Source: Massilia varians (GTDB lineage: Bacteria > Pseudomonadota > Gammaproteobacteria > Burkholderiales > Burkholderiaceae_D). Taken from it: a stretch of DNA of 64,000 bases. Made by a program: the position numbers and the translations under genes. Below, piece after piece: positions 38,804 through 48,537 of this stretch. The notes beneath the pieces are model-generated. The model made no database searches and was not told the origin of the DNA. It was given only the letters and a program-made list of their open reading frames with translations. The stretch is taken from assembly GCF_027923905.1 (NCBI RefSeq), contig NZ_AP026966.1, positions 124,001 through 188,000 on the forward strand. The letters are read 5' to 3'. How positions within the stretch are numbered: the stretch's first letter is position 1; the number at the start of each line of letters is the position of its first letter.

Positions 38804-39868
38804 TCAGGCCAGCTGGAAGCGGATGATGCCGTCGCCATCCTTGCTACGGCGCAACATCCCGTCGCGCCATAACTTGTGCAGGTGGGCCAAGGCCTCGCCC
38901 AGAGCGAAACTGAGCTGGTGGGCATCGAGCTGGCGGCGGAACATCAGGGGCACGATCTCGACGGCGGACTTCGGCTCGACACAGGCCGCCAGCACCTCGG
39001 CCAGGCGGGCCGCATGGTGATCATGCAATTGAGCAACTCGGGTGTGCAGGCCGCGGAAGGGCTTGCCATGCGAGGGCAGGACAAGAGTGTCTTCAGGCAA
39101 GTTTGTGAACTTTTTCAGCGACTGCAAATAGAGCTCGAGCGGGTTGCCTTCCGGCTCGACCGCAAATACCGAGACATTGGTCGAAATGCGCGGCAAGACC
39201 ATGTCGCCGGAAATCAGGACCTTCAGTTCCTCGCAATACAGCGAGGCGTGCTCCGGCGAGTGGCCGAAGCCGGTAATCACGCGCCAACCCCTGCCGCCGA
39301 TCTCGACCAGGTCGCCGTCCTGCAGGCGGGTATAGGCTTCCGGCACCGCCGGCACCAGGGATGGATAGTAATTGCGGCGGCTGCGCATCTGCTCCAGCAT
39401 GCCTGGATCCACCAGGCCGTGGCGCTCGAAGTGCGGGATGGCCGAGGGACCGTCGACGCCCGGCAGCGCCGCCGCCATCATGCGGGCGAAGGCGAATTCG
39501 CCGGCCGTGGTCCAGAACGGTGCCTCGAAACGTTCGCTCAGCCAGCCCGACAGGCCGACGTGGTCCGGATGGCAATGGGTGGCGAACACGCGTAGCAGCG
39601 GCGCGCCCTGCAGGCCTTCGCCCAGCACCTGTTCCCAGGCCGCCCGGGTAGCATCGGTCGCGGCGCCGCAGTCGACCACGCTCCAACCGGCGCGGCCTTC
39701 CTGTTCGTCGCGCAGCAGCCACAGGTTGATGTGGTCGAGCGCGAAGGGCAGCGGCATGCGGATCCAGGCCAGCCCCGGGTTGGGCCCGACCTCCAGCTCA
39801 TGGACCATGCCCGGTGCCGGGATGGTGTCGCCAAAGGGATAATCGAGCTGGGCTTCGAGCGGATTCAT
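38804..39868 (-). CDS. MBL-fold metallo-hydrolase
   Basis: 354 aa, metallo-beta-lactamase superfamily, cytoplasmic. The zinc motif THCHPDH (His98, His100, Asp102, His103) is followed by further ligands in GFGHSPEHAS and SGDMVLPR. The C-terminal ~90 residues form a winged-helix-like tail (LGEALAHLHKLWRDGMLRR), as in the RNase Z/hydroxyacylglutathione hydrolase-like subfamily with this extension. The substrate is unknown, perhaps a thioester. It diverges from the LiuR-type regulator, and a LiuR-like palindrome lies between them, so it may belong to the branched-chain acyl-CoA regulon. Confidence 0.88.
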   Translation of the reverse strand: MNPLEAQLDYPFGDTIPAPGMVHELEVGPNPGLAWIRMPLPFALDHINLWLLRDEQEGRAGWSVVDCGAATDATRAAWEQVLGEGLQGAPLLRVFATHCHPDHVGLSGWLSERFEAPFWTTAGEFAFARMMAAALPGVDGPSAIPHFERHGLVDPGMLEQMRSRRNYYPSLVPAVPEAYTRLQDGDLVEIGGRGWRVITGFGHSPEHASLYCEELKVLISGDMVLPRISTNVSVFAVEPEGNPLELYLQSLKKFTNLPEDTLVLPSHGKPFRGLHTRVAQLHDHHAARLAEVLAACVEPKSAVEIVPLMFRRQLDAHQLSFALGEALAHLHKLWRDGMLRRSKDGDGIIRFQLA

Positions 39869-39910
39869 GGAAAACTTTCGTGTTCGTCGACAAGCGGGCG
39901 CGCTACAATG

Positions 39911-39930
39911 CGTTAACGTTAACGTAAACG
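39911..39930. promoter_or_regulatory. LiuR-type operator upstream of the regulator and the MBL hydrolase
   Basis: CGTTAACGTTAACGTAAACG: overlapping ACGTTAACGT dyads between the two divergent genes. Nearly the same word recurs before ivd at 40429. Confidence 0.65.
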
Positions 39931-39984
39931 GAAATGCGCAGACATCGATTGTAAGCCATTCCGTGTTTTGCTTCCTTGCCCACC

Positions 39985-40386
39985 ATGGTTACCTACACCA
40001 TCGCCGAACTGGCCCGCGAATTCGACATCACGGCCCGCGCCATCCGCTTTTATGAAGACCAGGGCCTGCTCAGTCCCAAGCGCGAAGGCGTGGGCGGGCG
40101 CAACCGTGTCTACACGCCGCGCGACCGCACCCGCCTGAAACTGACCCTGCGCGGCAAGCGCCTTGGCCTGACCCTGTCGGAAATCAAGAGCATCGTCGAC
40201 ATGTACGAGTCGCCGCGCGACACCGTGGCCCAGATCGAACGCTTCCTCGGCGTGCTGGCCCACCAGCGCGTGACGCTGGAACAGCAGCGCGCCGACATCG
40301 AGATGGCGCTCGAGGAAATCTCCGCGCACGAGGACGAATGCCGCCGCCTGCTGGCGGAAAGCGCGGAAAGCACGGACGCCGCCTGA
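39985..40386 (+). CDS. liuR: MerR-family regulator of isovalerate/leucine catabolism type (LiuR-like)
   Basis: 133 aa from ATG 39985 ([20 protein letters not shown]); an upstream ATG at 39976 adds three residues. The MerR winged helix occupies 1-75 ([24 protein letters not shown]), followed by a long coiled-coil dimerisation helix ([20 protein letters not shown]). No metal-binding cysteines. Its neighbour ivd and the two shared palindromic sites identify it by context as LiuR, which controls branched-chain amino acid degradation in proteobacteria. Followed by its own terminator. Confidence 0.85.
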   Translation: MVTYTIAELAREFDITARAIRFYEDQGLLSPKREGVGGRNRVYTPRDRTRLKLTLRGKRLGLTLSEIKSIVDMYESPRDTVAQIERFLGVLAHQRVTLEQQRADIEMALEEISAHEDECRRLLAESAESTDAA

Positions 40387-40395
40387 AGCACGCGG

Positions 40396-40418
40396 AGGGA
40401 GGATGCCCTCCCTTTTTT
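40396..40418 (+). terminator. Terminator of liuR
   Basis: AGGGAGG, loop ATGC, CCTCCCT and a T run, 10 bases after the stop codon. Confidence 0.88.
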
Positions 40419-40428
40419 GGCCTTTTAG

Positions 40429-40450
40429 TTGACGTTTACGTTAACGTAAG
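40429..40450. promoter_or_regulatory. LiuR-type operator upstream of ivd
   Basis: TTGACGTTTACGTTAACGTAAG, about 55 bases before the ivd start. It shares the ACGTTAACGTAA core with the site at 39911. The first six bases could also be part of a -35 box. Confidence 0.65.
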
Positions 40451-40505
40451 AGGCGAGTATCATGCACCTTATTCTGCTCAACCACCGTTCACCGTGAGGA
40501 CGACA

Positions 40506-41690
40506 ATGCTGCATCTCCCAGGCTTGACCTTTGACCATGGCGAAGACATCGCCGCGCTGCGCGAAGCCGTACAACAGTTCGCGGAAGCCGAAATCGCACC
40601 GCGCGCTGCCGAGATCGACCGCAGCGACCAGTTCCCCATGGACCTGTGGAAGAAAATGGGCGAGCTCGGCCTGCTGGGCATCACCGTCGGCGAGGAGTAC
40701 GGCGGCACCAACATGGGTTACCTGGCCCACATCGTGGCCATGGAAGAAATCTCGCGCGCCTCGGCCTCGGTCGGCCTGTCCTACGGCGCCCACTCGAACC
40801 TGTGCGTCAACCAGATCAAGCGCAACGGCACCGAAGAGCAGAAGCGCAAGTACCTGCCCAAGCTGATCTCGGGCGAGCACGTGGGCGCGCTGGCCATGTC
40901 CGAGCCGAACGCCGGCTCCGACGTCGTCAGCATGAAGCTCAAGGCCGAACTGAAGGGCGACCGCTACGTCCTGAACGGCACCAAGATGTGGATCACCAAT
41001 GGTCCTGACGCCGACACTCTGGTGGTGTACGCCAAGACCGACCTAGAAGCCGGCCCGCGCGGCATGACCGCCTTCCTGATCGAAAAGGGTTTCAAGGGCT
41101 TCTCGATCGCCCAGAAGCTCGACAAGCTGGGCATGCGCGGCTCGCACACCGGCGAGCTGGTGTTCCAGGATTGCGAAGTGCCGGTCGAGAACGTGCTGGG
41201 CGGCGTCGGCAAGGGCGTCAACGTCCTGATGTCGGGCCTGGATTTCGAGCGCACCGTGCTGTCGGGCGGTCCGCTGGGCATCATGTCGGCCTGCATGGAC
41301 GCGGTCGTGCCCTACATCCACGAGCGCAAGCAGTTCGGCCAGGCGATCGGCGAGTTCCAGCTCATGCAGGGCAAGATCGCCGACATGTATTCGACCATGA
41401 TGGCTTGCCGCGCCTACGTCTACGCCGTGGGCCAGGCCTGCGACCGCGCGACTTCGCCGGAGCAGGTGCGTGCGCTGCGCAAGGACGCCGCCGGCGCGAT
41501 CCTGTACAGCGCCGAGAAGGCGACCTGGATGGCGGGCGAAGCGATCCAGACCCTGGGTGGCAACGGCTACATCAACGAGTATCCGGTCGGCCGTCTGTGG
41601 CGCGACGCCAAGCTGTACGAAATCGGCGCCGGCACCAGCGAGATCCGCCGCATGCTGATCGGCCGCGAGCTGTTCGGCGAGACGATGTAA
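40506..41690 (+). CDS. ivd: Isovaleryl-CoA dehydrogenase
   Basis: 394 aa from ATG 40506. FAD-dependent acyl-CoA dehydrogenase of leucine degradation, converting isovaleryl-CoA to 3-methylcrotonyl-CoA. Two features point to isovaleryl-CoA dehydrogenase rather than a straight-chain enzyme. The catalytic base position on the inner helix has Glu ([16 protein letters not shown]), and the usual catalytic Glu near the C terminus is Gly ([12 protein letters not shown]). Upstream LiuR-type site and divergent-style context fit. The other liu genes are not next to it here. Confidence 0.93.
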   Translation: MLHLPGLTFDHGEDIAALREAVQQFAEAEIAPRAAEIDRSDQFPMDLWKKMGELGLLGITVGEEYGGTNMGYLAHIVAMEEISRASASVGLSYGAHSNLCVNQIKRNGTEEQKRKYLPKLISGEHVGALAMSEPNAGSDVVSMKLKAELKGDRYVLNGTKMWITNGPDADTLVVYAKTDLEAGPRGMTAFLIEKGFKGFSIAQKLDKLGMRGSHTGELVFQDCEVPVENVLGGVGKGVNVLMSGLDFERTVLSGGPLGIMSACMDAVVPYIHERKQFGQAIGEFQLMQGKIADMYSTMMACRAYVYAVGQACDRATSPEQVRALRKDAAGAILYSAEKATWMAGEAIQTLGGNGYINEYPVGRLWRDAKLYEIGAGTSEIRRMLIGRELFGETM

Positions 41691-41720
41691 TTCCTGGGCA
41701 GCCGGACTAGCCAAGGATAC

Positions 41721-41822
41721 GTAGGGTGGACGGCTTTGCCGTCCGCGCGTTCAACTCACGGATGCGCTGTGTCGGAACATGAGGGAGTTGAACGCGCGGT
41801 CGGGAGGACCCGACCACCCTAC
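41721..41822. repeat. ~102-bp inverted-repeat element, copy A
   Basis: Begins GTAGGGTGGACGGC and ends CACCCTAC. Inside, CGCGCGTTCAACT pairs with AGTTGAACGCGCG, and the terminal GTAGGGTGG pairs with CCACCCTAC. A related copy lies at 44884-44984. Looks like a REP pair or a small non-autonomous palindromic element. Confidence 0.8.
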
Positions 41823-41863
41823 ATTGCAATACACTGTCCGCTTATCACTGCGCGAGACGAACG

Positions 41864-43678
41864 ATGACCCAGCAAGCGTTCCCCAAACTGCTGTCTTCCC
41901 AGATCGCCTTCGACATCGCGCGCACCATCCTGGACGGCTTCGACAAGCATTACCGCCTGTTCCGCCAGGCCAGCCAGGCCGCGCGGCGCCATTTCGAGGC
42001 CGCCGACTGGGCCACCGCGCAGGCGGCCGCGCGCGAACGCATCGATTACTACGACAAGCGCGTGCAGGAATGCGTCCACGTGCTGCAGGATGAGTATGCC
42101 CCGGAAGAACTCACGGACCCCGTCTGGCGCGAAACCAAGCTGCACTACATCGGCCTGCTCTCGGGCCACAAGCAGCCGGAACTGGCCGAAACCTTCTTCA
42201 ACTCGGTCAGCTGCATCATCCTGCACCGCAGCTACTACCATAACGACTACATCTTCGTGCGCCCGGTGATCTCCACCGAGTACATCGAGACCGAGGAACC
42301 GCTGCCGACCTACCGCGTCTACTACCCGGCGGCCGACGGCCTGCGCAATGCCCTGCGCCGCGTGCTGACCAACTTCCAGTTCGACCTGCCCTTCGCCGAC
42401 CTCGAGCGCGATATCGCCCGCGTCGAGGCGCGCCTCAGCGAGGCCTTCGGACTGGCGCAGGCGGAACCGAACCTGCAGCTGCAGGTGCTGTCCAGTCCCT
42501 TCTTCCGCAACAAGGCCGCCTACCTCGTCGGCCGCGTCGTCAACGGGCCGCGCAGCTACCCCTTCGTGATCCCGGTGCTGCACGACCGCCAGGGGCGCCT
42601 GGTACTGGACACGGTGCTGCTCGATGTCTATCACATCACCCTGCTGTTCAGCTTCACGCGCGCCTACTTTTTGGTGGACATGGAAGTGCCCTCGGCCTAC
42701 GTGAGTTATCTGCGCAGCCTGATGCCGCGCAAGCCCAAGAGCGAGATCTACACGGTGCTGGGACTGCAGAAGCAGGGCAAGGCCCTGTTCTACCGCGACT
42801 TCCTGCAGCACCTGAAGCACAGCTCCGACCCGTTCCGTATCGCCCCCGGCATCCGCGGCCTGGTGATGCTGGTGTTCGAGCTGCCGTCCTTCCCCTACGT
42901 GTTCAAGGTGATCAAGGATTTCTATCCGCCGCCGAAAGAGACCACGCGCGCTCAGGTCAAGGAAAAATACCTCTTGGTGAAGCACCACGACCGGGTCGGG
43001 CGCATGGCCGACACCCTCGAATATTCCGACGTCGCCTTCCCGCTGGCGCGCTTCTCCGAAGAGCTGCTGAACGAGCTGAAGGAGTTCGCGCCTTCGCTGG
43101 TCGAGATCGAGGGCGAGCGCATCATCGTGCGCCACCTCTACATCGAGCGCCGCATGGTGCCGCTGAATATCTACCTGCTCGAGGCCCAGGCCGCCGGCGA
43201 CGAGGAACGCATCGAGCACGGCGTGATCGAATACGGCAATGCGATCAAGGACCTGGTCGCCGCGAATATCTTCCCGGGCGACATGCTGTACAAGAATTTC
43301 GGCGTCACCCGCCACGGCCGCGTCGTATTCTATGATTACGACGAGATCGAATACCTCACCGATTGCAACTTCCGCGACATCCCGGAAGCGCGCAACGAAG
43401 AGGACGAGATGGCCTCGGAACCGTGGTACCCGATCGGCCGGCACGACGTTTTTCCGGAACAATTTGGCCGTTTCATCCTTGGAAATCCAAGCATCCGGCG
43501 CTATTTTATGAAGCACCACGCGGAGCTGTTGACCCGCGCGTACTGGCAGTCCCACAAGGACCGCATCCTGGCGGGCGTCGTCGACGACGTCTTCCCCTAC
43601 CCCCAGCAGATCCGTTTCTGCGCCCAAGACGCAAGCACACCACCCCCACCCATTTTGGAGAACCTACACAATGAATGA
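41864..43678 (+). CDS. aceK: Isocitrate dehydrogenase kinase/phosphatase
   Basis: 604 aa. Bifunctional enzyme that phosphorylates and dephosphorylates isocitrate dehydrogenase, diverting carbon into the glyoxylate bypass when the cell lives on acetate or fatty acids. The N-terminal regulatory part ([20 protein letters not shown]) and the kinase-like core with [16 protein letters not shown] (nucleotide-binding Lys) and [16 protein letters not shown] (metal-binding Asp) are present. It overlaps the downstream thiolase by 8 bases, so translation is probably coupled, which fits joint use during fatty-acid or leucine catabolism. Confidence 0.96.
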   Translation: MTQQAFPKLLSSQIAFDIARTILDGFDKHYRLFRQASQAARRHFEAADWATAQAAARERIDYYDKRVQECVHVLQDEYAPEELTDPVWRETKLHYIGLLSGHKQPELAETFFNSVSCIILHRSYYHNDYIFVRPVISTEYIETEEPLPTYRVYYPAADGLRNALRRVLTNFQFDLPFADLERDIARVEARLSEAFGLAQAEPNLQLQVLSSPFFRNKAAYLVGRVVNGPRSYPFVIPVLHDRQGRLVLDTVLLDVYHITLLFSFTRAYFLVDMEVPSAYVSYLRSLMPRKPKSEIYTVLGLQKQGKALFYRDFLQHLKHSSDPFRIAPGIRGLVMLVFELPSFPYVFKVIKDFYPPPKETTRAQVKEKYLLVKHHDRVGRMADTLEYSDVAFPLARFSEELLNELKEFAPSLVEIEGERIIVRHLYIERRMVPLNIYLLEAQAAGDEERIEHGVIEYGNAIKDLVAANIFPGDMLYKNFGVTRHGRVVFYDYDEIEYLTDCNFRDIPEARNEEDEMASEPWYPIGRHDVFPEQFGRFILGNPSIRRYFMKHHAELLTRAYWQSHKDRILAGVVDDVFPYPQQIRFCAQDASTPPPPILENLHNE

Positions 43679-44870
43679 TCCAGTCGTTATCGTTGGCGCC
43701 GCCCGTACCCCGATGGGCGCCTTCCAGGGCGATTTTTCGTCGAAGTCGGCGAGCGACCTCGGCGCGGTGGCGATCAAGGCCGCGGTGGAGCGCGCCGGCG
43801 TCGACGCCAATAGCGTCGAGCACGTCTACTTCGGCAACTGCCTGATGGCCGGCCAGGGCCAGGCCCCGGCGCGCCAGGCGCTGATCAAGGCCGGCCTGCC
43901 GCTGTCGACCGGCGCCGTGACCCTCTCGAAGATGTGCGGCTCGGCGATGCAGGCCGCGATCTTCGCCCATGACCAGCTGGTGGCCGGCAGCGCCGACATC
44001 GTCGTCGCGGGCGGCATGGAATCGATGACCAACGCGCCCTACCTGATCCCGAAGGCGCGCGGCGGCTACCGCATCGGCCACGCCCCGATGTTCGACCACA
44101 TGATGCTCGACGGCCTGGAAGACGCCTACTCGCGTAACGAAAAGACCGGCGAAGGCCGCTCGATGGGCACCTTCGCCGAAGAGTGTGTGGCCACTTACCA
44201 GTTCTCGCGCGAAGAGCAGGACAACTTCGCGATCGAATCGGTCAAGCGTGCCCAGGCCGCCAACAACGAAGGCTGGTTCAACTGGGAAGTGGCGCCGGTC
44301 TCGGTCGCCACCCGCACCGGCGAACTGGTGGTCGAGAAGGACGAAGGCCCGATGAAGGCCAAGGTCGACAAGATCCCGTCGCTCAAGCCCGCATTCAAGA
44401 AGGACGGCACCGTGACCGCAGCCTCGTCCTCGTCGATCAACGACGGCGCCGCCGCCCTGGTGATGATGCGCGAATCGAAGGCCAAGGAACTGGGCCTGAC
44501 CCCGATCGCCCGCGTTCTCGGCCACGCCACCCACGCCCAGGAACCGAACCTGTTCACCACCGCCCCGATCGGCGCGATGCAGAAGCTGTTCAAGAAGACC
44601 GGCTGGACGGCGGGCGACGTGGACCTGTTCGAGATCAACGAAGCCTTCGCCGCGGTGCCGATGGCCGCCATGCGCGACCTCGACATCCCGCACAGCAAGG
44701 TCAACATCCACGGCGGCGCCTGCGCCCTGGGCCACCCGATCGGCGCCTCGGGCGCGCGCATCATCGTCACCCTGCTGGGCGCGCTCAAGCGCACCGGCGG
44801 CAAGCGCGGCGTGGCCTCGCTGTGCATCGGCGGCGGTGAGGCCACCGCGATGGCGATCGAGCTGGTTTAA
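43671..44870 (+). CDS. Acetyl-CoA C-acyltransferase (thiolase)
   Basis: 399-aa type II thiolase. Nucleophile Cys89 is in [11 protein letters not shown], the catalytic His in [16 protein letters not shown] and the second Cys in [10 protein letters not shown]. It probably condenses or cleaves acetoacetyl-CoA or 3-ketoacyl-CoA; length and motifs fit acetyl-CoA acetyltransferase as well, so the chain-length preference is left open. Starts inside the end of aceK. Confidence 0.93.
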   Translation: MNDPVVIVGAARTPMGAFQGDFSSKSASDLGAVAIKAAVERAGVDANSVEHVYFGNCLMAGQGQAPARQALIKAGLPLSTGAVTLSKMCGSAMQAAIFAHDQLVAGSADIVVAGGMESMTNAPYLIPKARGGYRIGHAPMFDHMMLDGLEDAYSRNEKTGEGRSMGTFAEECVATYQFSREEQDNFAIESVKRAQAANNEGWFNWEVAPVSVATRTGELVVEKDEGPMKAKVDKIPSLKPAFKKDGTVTAASSSSINDGAAALVMMRESKAKELGLTPIARVLGHATHAQEPNLFTTAPIGAMQKLFKKTGWTAGDVDLFEINEAFAAVPMAAMRDLDIPHSKVNIHGGACALGHPIGASGARIIVTLLGALKRTGGKRGVASLCIGGGEATAMAIELV

Positions 44871-44883
44871 GGTTGTTGCAGTT

Positions 44884-44984
44884 GTAGGGTGGGCGGGTCT
44901 CCCGCCCGCGCGTTCAAACAGTGCATCCTCTTTGGTTGTGCTTCATTTAGTTGAACGCGCGGACGGCAAAGCCGTCCACCCTAC
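44884..44984. repeat. ~101-bp inverted-repeat element, copy B
   Basis: GTAGGGTGGGCGGG at the left and CCGTCCACCCTAC at the right, with inner arms CGCGCGTTCAA and TTGAACGCGCG. Same architecture and arm sequences as copy A at 41721-41822, with a different central loop. Confidence 0.8.
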
Positions 44985-45008
44985 GAAACCAAAACACAAG
45001 GAGCTGCC

Positions 45009-45677
45009 ATGCCAACAGCATTAATTATCGGTGCCTCGCGCGGCATCGGCCACGAAATGGTGCGCCAGTACCGCGCCGACGGCTGGCGCGTGATCGCCAC
45101 CGCCCGCAAGCAGGAAGACTGCGACGTGCTGGCGCAGATGGGCGCGACCGCCCACCAGCTCGACGTCACCAGCGCCGATTCGATCGCCGCGCTGGGCTGG
45201 CGGCTCGACGACGAGAAGATCGACGTCGCCTGGCTGGTGGCCGGCGTCTACGGCCCATCCGGCTCGAGCTTCCCGACCGGCCCCGAATTCGACGCGGTCA
45301 TGCATACCAACGTGCTGGCGGCCATGCGCCTGCTCCCGATCGTCGGCCCGCTGCTGGCCGACACGCGCGGCAAACTCGCTGTGCTGTCCTCGAAGATGGG
45401 CTCGATCGGCGCGCGCAATGCTACCTCCGGCACCCTGTACCGCGCCAGCAAGGCCGCGCTCAACTCGGTGCTGGCCGATGCCGCCATCACCTATGGCGCG
45501 CAAGGCGTCACCTGCGTGTCCTTCCATCCGGGCTGGGTCCAGACCGACATGGGCGGCAGCGGCGCCACCTTGACGGTCGAAGACAGCGTGCGCAGCCTGC
45601 GTGCCACGCTGGACAAGCTCGATGCGTCCAGCAACGGCAGCTTCCTGAACTACGACGGCTCGCCCATCCCCTGGTAA
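45009..45677 (+). CDS. SDR-family short-chain dehydrogenase/reductase
   Basis: 222 aa. The nucleotide-binding motif IIGASRGIG is at residues 6-14 and an Arg/Lys-rich turn (TARKQ) suggests NADP(H). Catalytic Ser in LSSKMGS and the Tyr-x-x-x-Lys motif in LYRASKAALN. C-sorting type SDR (PGWVQTDMGG). The substrate is unknown; placed between acyl-CoA genes and preceded by the palindromic repeat that may carry the promoter. Confidence 0.9.
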   Translation: MPTALIIGASRGIGHEMVRQYRADGWRVIATARKQEDCDVLAQMGATAHQLDVTSADSIAALGWRLDDEKIDVAWLVAGVYGPSGSSFPTGPEFDAVMHTNVLAAMRLLPIVGPLLADTRGKLAVLSSKMGSIGARNATSGTLYRASKAALNSVLADAAITYGAQGVTCVSFHPGWVQTDMGGSGATLTVEDSVRSLRATLDKLDASSNGSFLNYDGSPIPW

Positions 45678-45708
45678 GCCGACCACACAAAACAAGATAC
45701 GAGACACG

Positions 45709-46836
45709 ATGATACTGAGCGAAGAACACCAGATGATCCGCGACGCCCTGCGCAGCTACGCGCAGGAGCGCCTGGCCCCGCACGCCGCGCGCTGGGACCG
45801 CGAGCACTACTTTCCGAAGGACGAGCTGAAGGAACTGGCCGGCCTGGGCGCCTTCGGCGTCGCGGTGCCGGAGCAGTACGGCGGCGCGGGCCTCGACTAC
45901 GTGTCGCTGGCGCTGGTGCTGGAAGAAATCGCGGCCGGCGACGGCGGCACCTCGACCATCATCTCGGTCAACAACTGCCCGGTCTGCTCCATCGCCATGA
46001 TGTATGCGAACGAAGAACAAAAGCAGCGCTACCTGGTGCCGCTGGCCCGCGGCGAGATGCTGGGCGCCTTTGCCCTGACCGAACCGCACACCGGCAGCGA
46101 CGCCTCGGCCCTGCGCACCACGGCCGTGAAAGACGGCGACCACTACGTCCTGAACGGCACCAAGCAGTTCATCACCAGCGGCAAGTACGGCGACGTGGCC
46201 ATCGTCATGGCGGTCACCGACAAAGCCGCCGGCAAGAAGGGCATCAGCGCCTTCTGGGTCGAGACCAACACTCCCGGCTACATCGTCGCCGGCCTGGAAC
46301 AGAAGATGGGCCAGCACTCCTCGGACACGGCGCAGATCGTGTTCGACAATTGCCGCGTCCCGGCGCAGAACCTGATCGGCGAGGAAGGCATGGGCTACAA
46401 GATCGCCCTGTCGGGCCTCGAAGGCGGCCGCATCGGCATCGCCTCGCAGTCGGTCGGCATGGCGCGCGCCGCCTACGAGGCCGCGCTGGCCTATGCGAAG
46501 GACCGCGAGAGCTTCGGCAAGCCGATCTTCGAGCACCAGTCGGTGCAGTTCCGCCTGGCCGAGATGGCGATGCAGATCGAGGCCGCGCGCCAGCTGATCC
46601 TGCACGCGGCATCGATGAAGGATGCCGGCCTGCCCTGCCTGAAGGAAGCCGCGATGGCCAAGCTGTTCGCTTCCGAGATGGCCGAGCGCGTGGTCTCGAG
46701 CGCCATGCAGGTGTTCGGCGGCTACGGCTACGTGGCCGACTTCCCTGTCGAGCGCATCTACCGCGACGTGCGCGTGTGCCAGATCTACGAAGGCACTAGC
46801 GACATCCAGAAGATCCTGATCGCGCGGGCGCTGTGA
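45709..46836 (+). CDS. Acyl-CoA dehydrogenase
   Basis: 375 aa, FAD-dependent. Family signatures ALTEPHTGSDASALRT and the C-terminal QVFGGYGYVADFPVER are present. The catalytic Glu is in the usual late position (CQIYEGTSDIQK), which separates it from the isovaleryl-CoA enzyme at 40506. It probably acts on short- or medium-chain acyl-CoA. The next gene overlaps its stop codon by four bases. Confidence 0.94.
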   Translation: MILSEEHQMIRDALRSYAQERLAPHAARWDREHYFPKDELKELAGLGAFGVAVPEQYGGAGLDYVSLALVLEEIAAGDGGTSTIISVNNCPVCSIAMMYANEEQKQRYLVPLARGEMLGAFALTEPHTGSDASALRTTAVKDGDHYVLNGTKQFITSGKYGDVAIVMAVTDKAAGKKGISAFWVETNTPGYIVAGLEQKMGQHSSDTAQIVFDNCRVPAQNLIGEEGMGYKIALSGLEGGRIGIASQSVGMARAAYEAALAYAKDRESFGKPIFEHQSVQFRLAEMAMQIEAARQLILHAASMKDAGLPCLKEAAMAKLFASEMAERVVSSAMQVFGGYGYVADFPVERIYRDVRVCQIYEGTSDIQKILIARAL

Positions 46837-47390
46837 TCTCCATCCGTCCCGCCACGGCAAGCGACCTGCCGGCGCTGTTCGCCTACCTGGGCGAGCAGCT
46901 GGCGGAGAACGGCCGCGACGGCGTGCTGTTCCAGCCGATGGAGCTGACGCGCGAGGGCGTGCCGCCGGCCATGCGCGAACGCTTCAGCGCCGGCATGGCG
47001 ACGCCGGTCGGCCAGCCGGGCTGGCGCCACGTGTGGATCGCACTCGACGACGACGGCGCGATTGCCGGACACATCGACCTGCGCGGCAGGCTTGATGCGG
47101 CATCGCGCCACCGCACCCTGCTCGGCATGGGCGTGCGCCACGACCTGCGCCGCGCCGGCCTCGGCACGCGCCTGGTGCAGGAAGCCCTGGCCTGGGCCCG
47201 CGCCAGCGGCTTCGCCTGGGTGGATCTCGAGGTGCTGTCGCAGAACCACAAGGCGCGCGCCTTGTACGTGCGCATGGGCTTCCACGTCACCGGCGAAGTG
47301 CCGGACCTGTACCGCATCGAAGGGCAATCGGTCGGCGGTGTCGATGAGCCTGCGGCTGGACTGACCGCCACCGTCCAGGCGTTCGTTTGA
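46833..47390 (+). CDS. GNAT-family N-acetyltransferase
   Basis: 185 aa from a GTG start that overlaps the acyl-CoA dehydrogenase stop (GTGA). The acetyl-CoA-binding motif is in GVRHDLRRAGLGTRLVQEAL (Arg-x-x-Gly-x-Gly/Ala), followed by LEVLSQNHKARALYVRMGF. Acceptor unknown. Translational coupling suggests co-expression with the dehydrogenase. Confidence 0.9.
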   Translation: MISIRPATASDLPALFAYLGEQLAENGRDGVLFQPMELTREGVPPAMRERFSAGMATPVGQPGWRHVWIALDDDGAIAGHIDLRGRLDAASRHRTLLGMGVRHDLRRAGLGTRLVQEALAWARASGFAWVDLEVLSQNHKARALYVRMGFHVTGEVPDLYRIEGQSVGGVDEPAAGLTATVQAFV

Positions 47391-47468
47391 GCTGCGACAG
47401 ACCAGCACCGCCTTCTCTTTTCATACTGGATTCCGTTTCAACCACGACCATCGCATCGAGGACCAGTC

Positions 47469-48254
47469 ATGATGATCATGCGCCTGCCATACGTGCTGCT
47501 GCTCTGTTTGATCATCTCCACGACGGCACACGGCGCCGAATCCGCCACTTTCCTCGGCAAGCCGGACTGCCGCATCGCGCCGATCTTGCCGGCCCCGGCA
47601 GGTGAGGTCATCTGGGCCGGCGGCTGCAAGGACGGCTATGCGGACGGCAAGGGCAAACTCACCTGGGATGTCCACGGCGAGGGTACACGCCGGCTGGAGA
47701 CCGTGCTCGTCCGTGGCGAAGTCACGGGCCTGGGCACCCTGGTCTACCGCGCCGGCAGCTATACCGGCAGCTTCCGGCAGGGCAGGCCGCATGGCACCGG
47801 CTTCTTCAAGTACCCCAACGGCGACATGTACGAGGGCGGCGTCGCGAACGGGCTGCATGAAGGCAGCGGCCTGTACATCGCAGTGGACGGTTCCACCTAC
47901 GAGGGCGAGTGGCAGGCGGACAAACGCCATGGTCACGGCAAGGCCAGCTTCGCCCTCGGCGGCAGCTATGAAGGCGAATGGCGCAACGGGAAAATGCACG
48001 GCAAGGGAAAGATCGTCTACAACAGCGGCCGCACGTATGCCGGCGAGTTCCGGGACGGTCGTGCGCTCGGCGCTGCACCGGCGCCGCCGGAGGGCGAGCC
48101 CGAGCGTTTCGGGCTAAAGGCCGACCAGCCCGTCACCGGATCCAACATGCTGCACAATGTCGCCATCGGTTTCACCCCCCCTGGACGCGACATGGCAAGC
48201 CCTGACATCCGCACAAAAGGCGAAAGTGCGGAACTGGTACCCTGCGCTCGATGA
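47469..48254 (+). CDS. MORN-repeat protein (frameshifted from its C-terminal domain)
   Basis: 261 aa as read. A signal peptide spans residues 1-23 (VLLLCLIISTTAHGAES), followed by about five MORN repeats (YTGSFRQGRPHGTGFF, YEGGVANGLHEGSGLY, YEGEWQADKRHGHGKA, YEGEWRNGKMHGKGKI, YAGEFRDGR). After a run of seven C (about 48175-48181) the frame continues into unrelated residues. Removing one C would join it to the TonB-C-like domain at 48157-48537 (GFTPLDATWQAL...), giving one ~355-aa protein. Either a real frameshift, a switchable tract or a base-calling error. Confidence 0.8.
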   Translation: MMIMRLPYVLLLCLIISTTAHGAESATFLGKPDCRIAPILPAPAGEVIWAGGCKDGYADGKGKLTWDVHGEGTRRLETVLVRGEVTGLGTLVYRAGSYTGSFRQGRPHGTGFFKYPNGDMYEGGVANGLHEGSGLYIAVDGSTYEGEWQADKRHGHGKASFALGGSYEGEWRNGKMHGKGKIVYNSGRTYAGEFRDGRALGAAPAPPEGEPERFGLKADQPVTGSNMLHNVAIGFTPPGRDMASPDIRTKGESAELVPCAR

Positions 48255-48537
48255 CGGCGATGAACCACCTTATCCGCTCAGGGGCATGCGCGCATTCTTC
48301 AAGGGAGTCGCCGGCCTGTACGGCCAATTTACCGACTACCGCGGCGATGCGCTGCTCCATGTCTCAGTCGGTGCCGACGGCGTCCCGACCAGCGCCAGCA
48401 CCTACGGCGTCAGTCATCGCGAGTTCGCCCGCTACTTGTCCATGCTCGCCATGATGCAGCGCTTCAAGCCGGCGCTGTGTGCCGGCAAGCCCTGCCCGAT
48501 GATTTTCCCGCTCAGGTTCAGTTTCGATCGTGAGTGA
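48157..48537 (+). pseudogene. TonB C-terminal-like domain, downstream part of the frameshifted MORN gene
   Basis: The meaningful part starts near 48180 (LDATWQALTSAQKAKVRNWY) and ends in a TonB-C-like fold (ALLHVSVGADGVPTSAS, MMQRFKPALCAGKPCP, IFPLRFSF). No ribosome binding site precedes the ATG at 48157, and the first residues overlap the MORN frame. Best read as the second half of the same gene. Confidence 0.7.
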
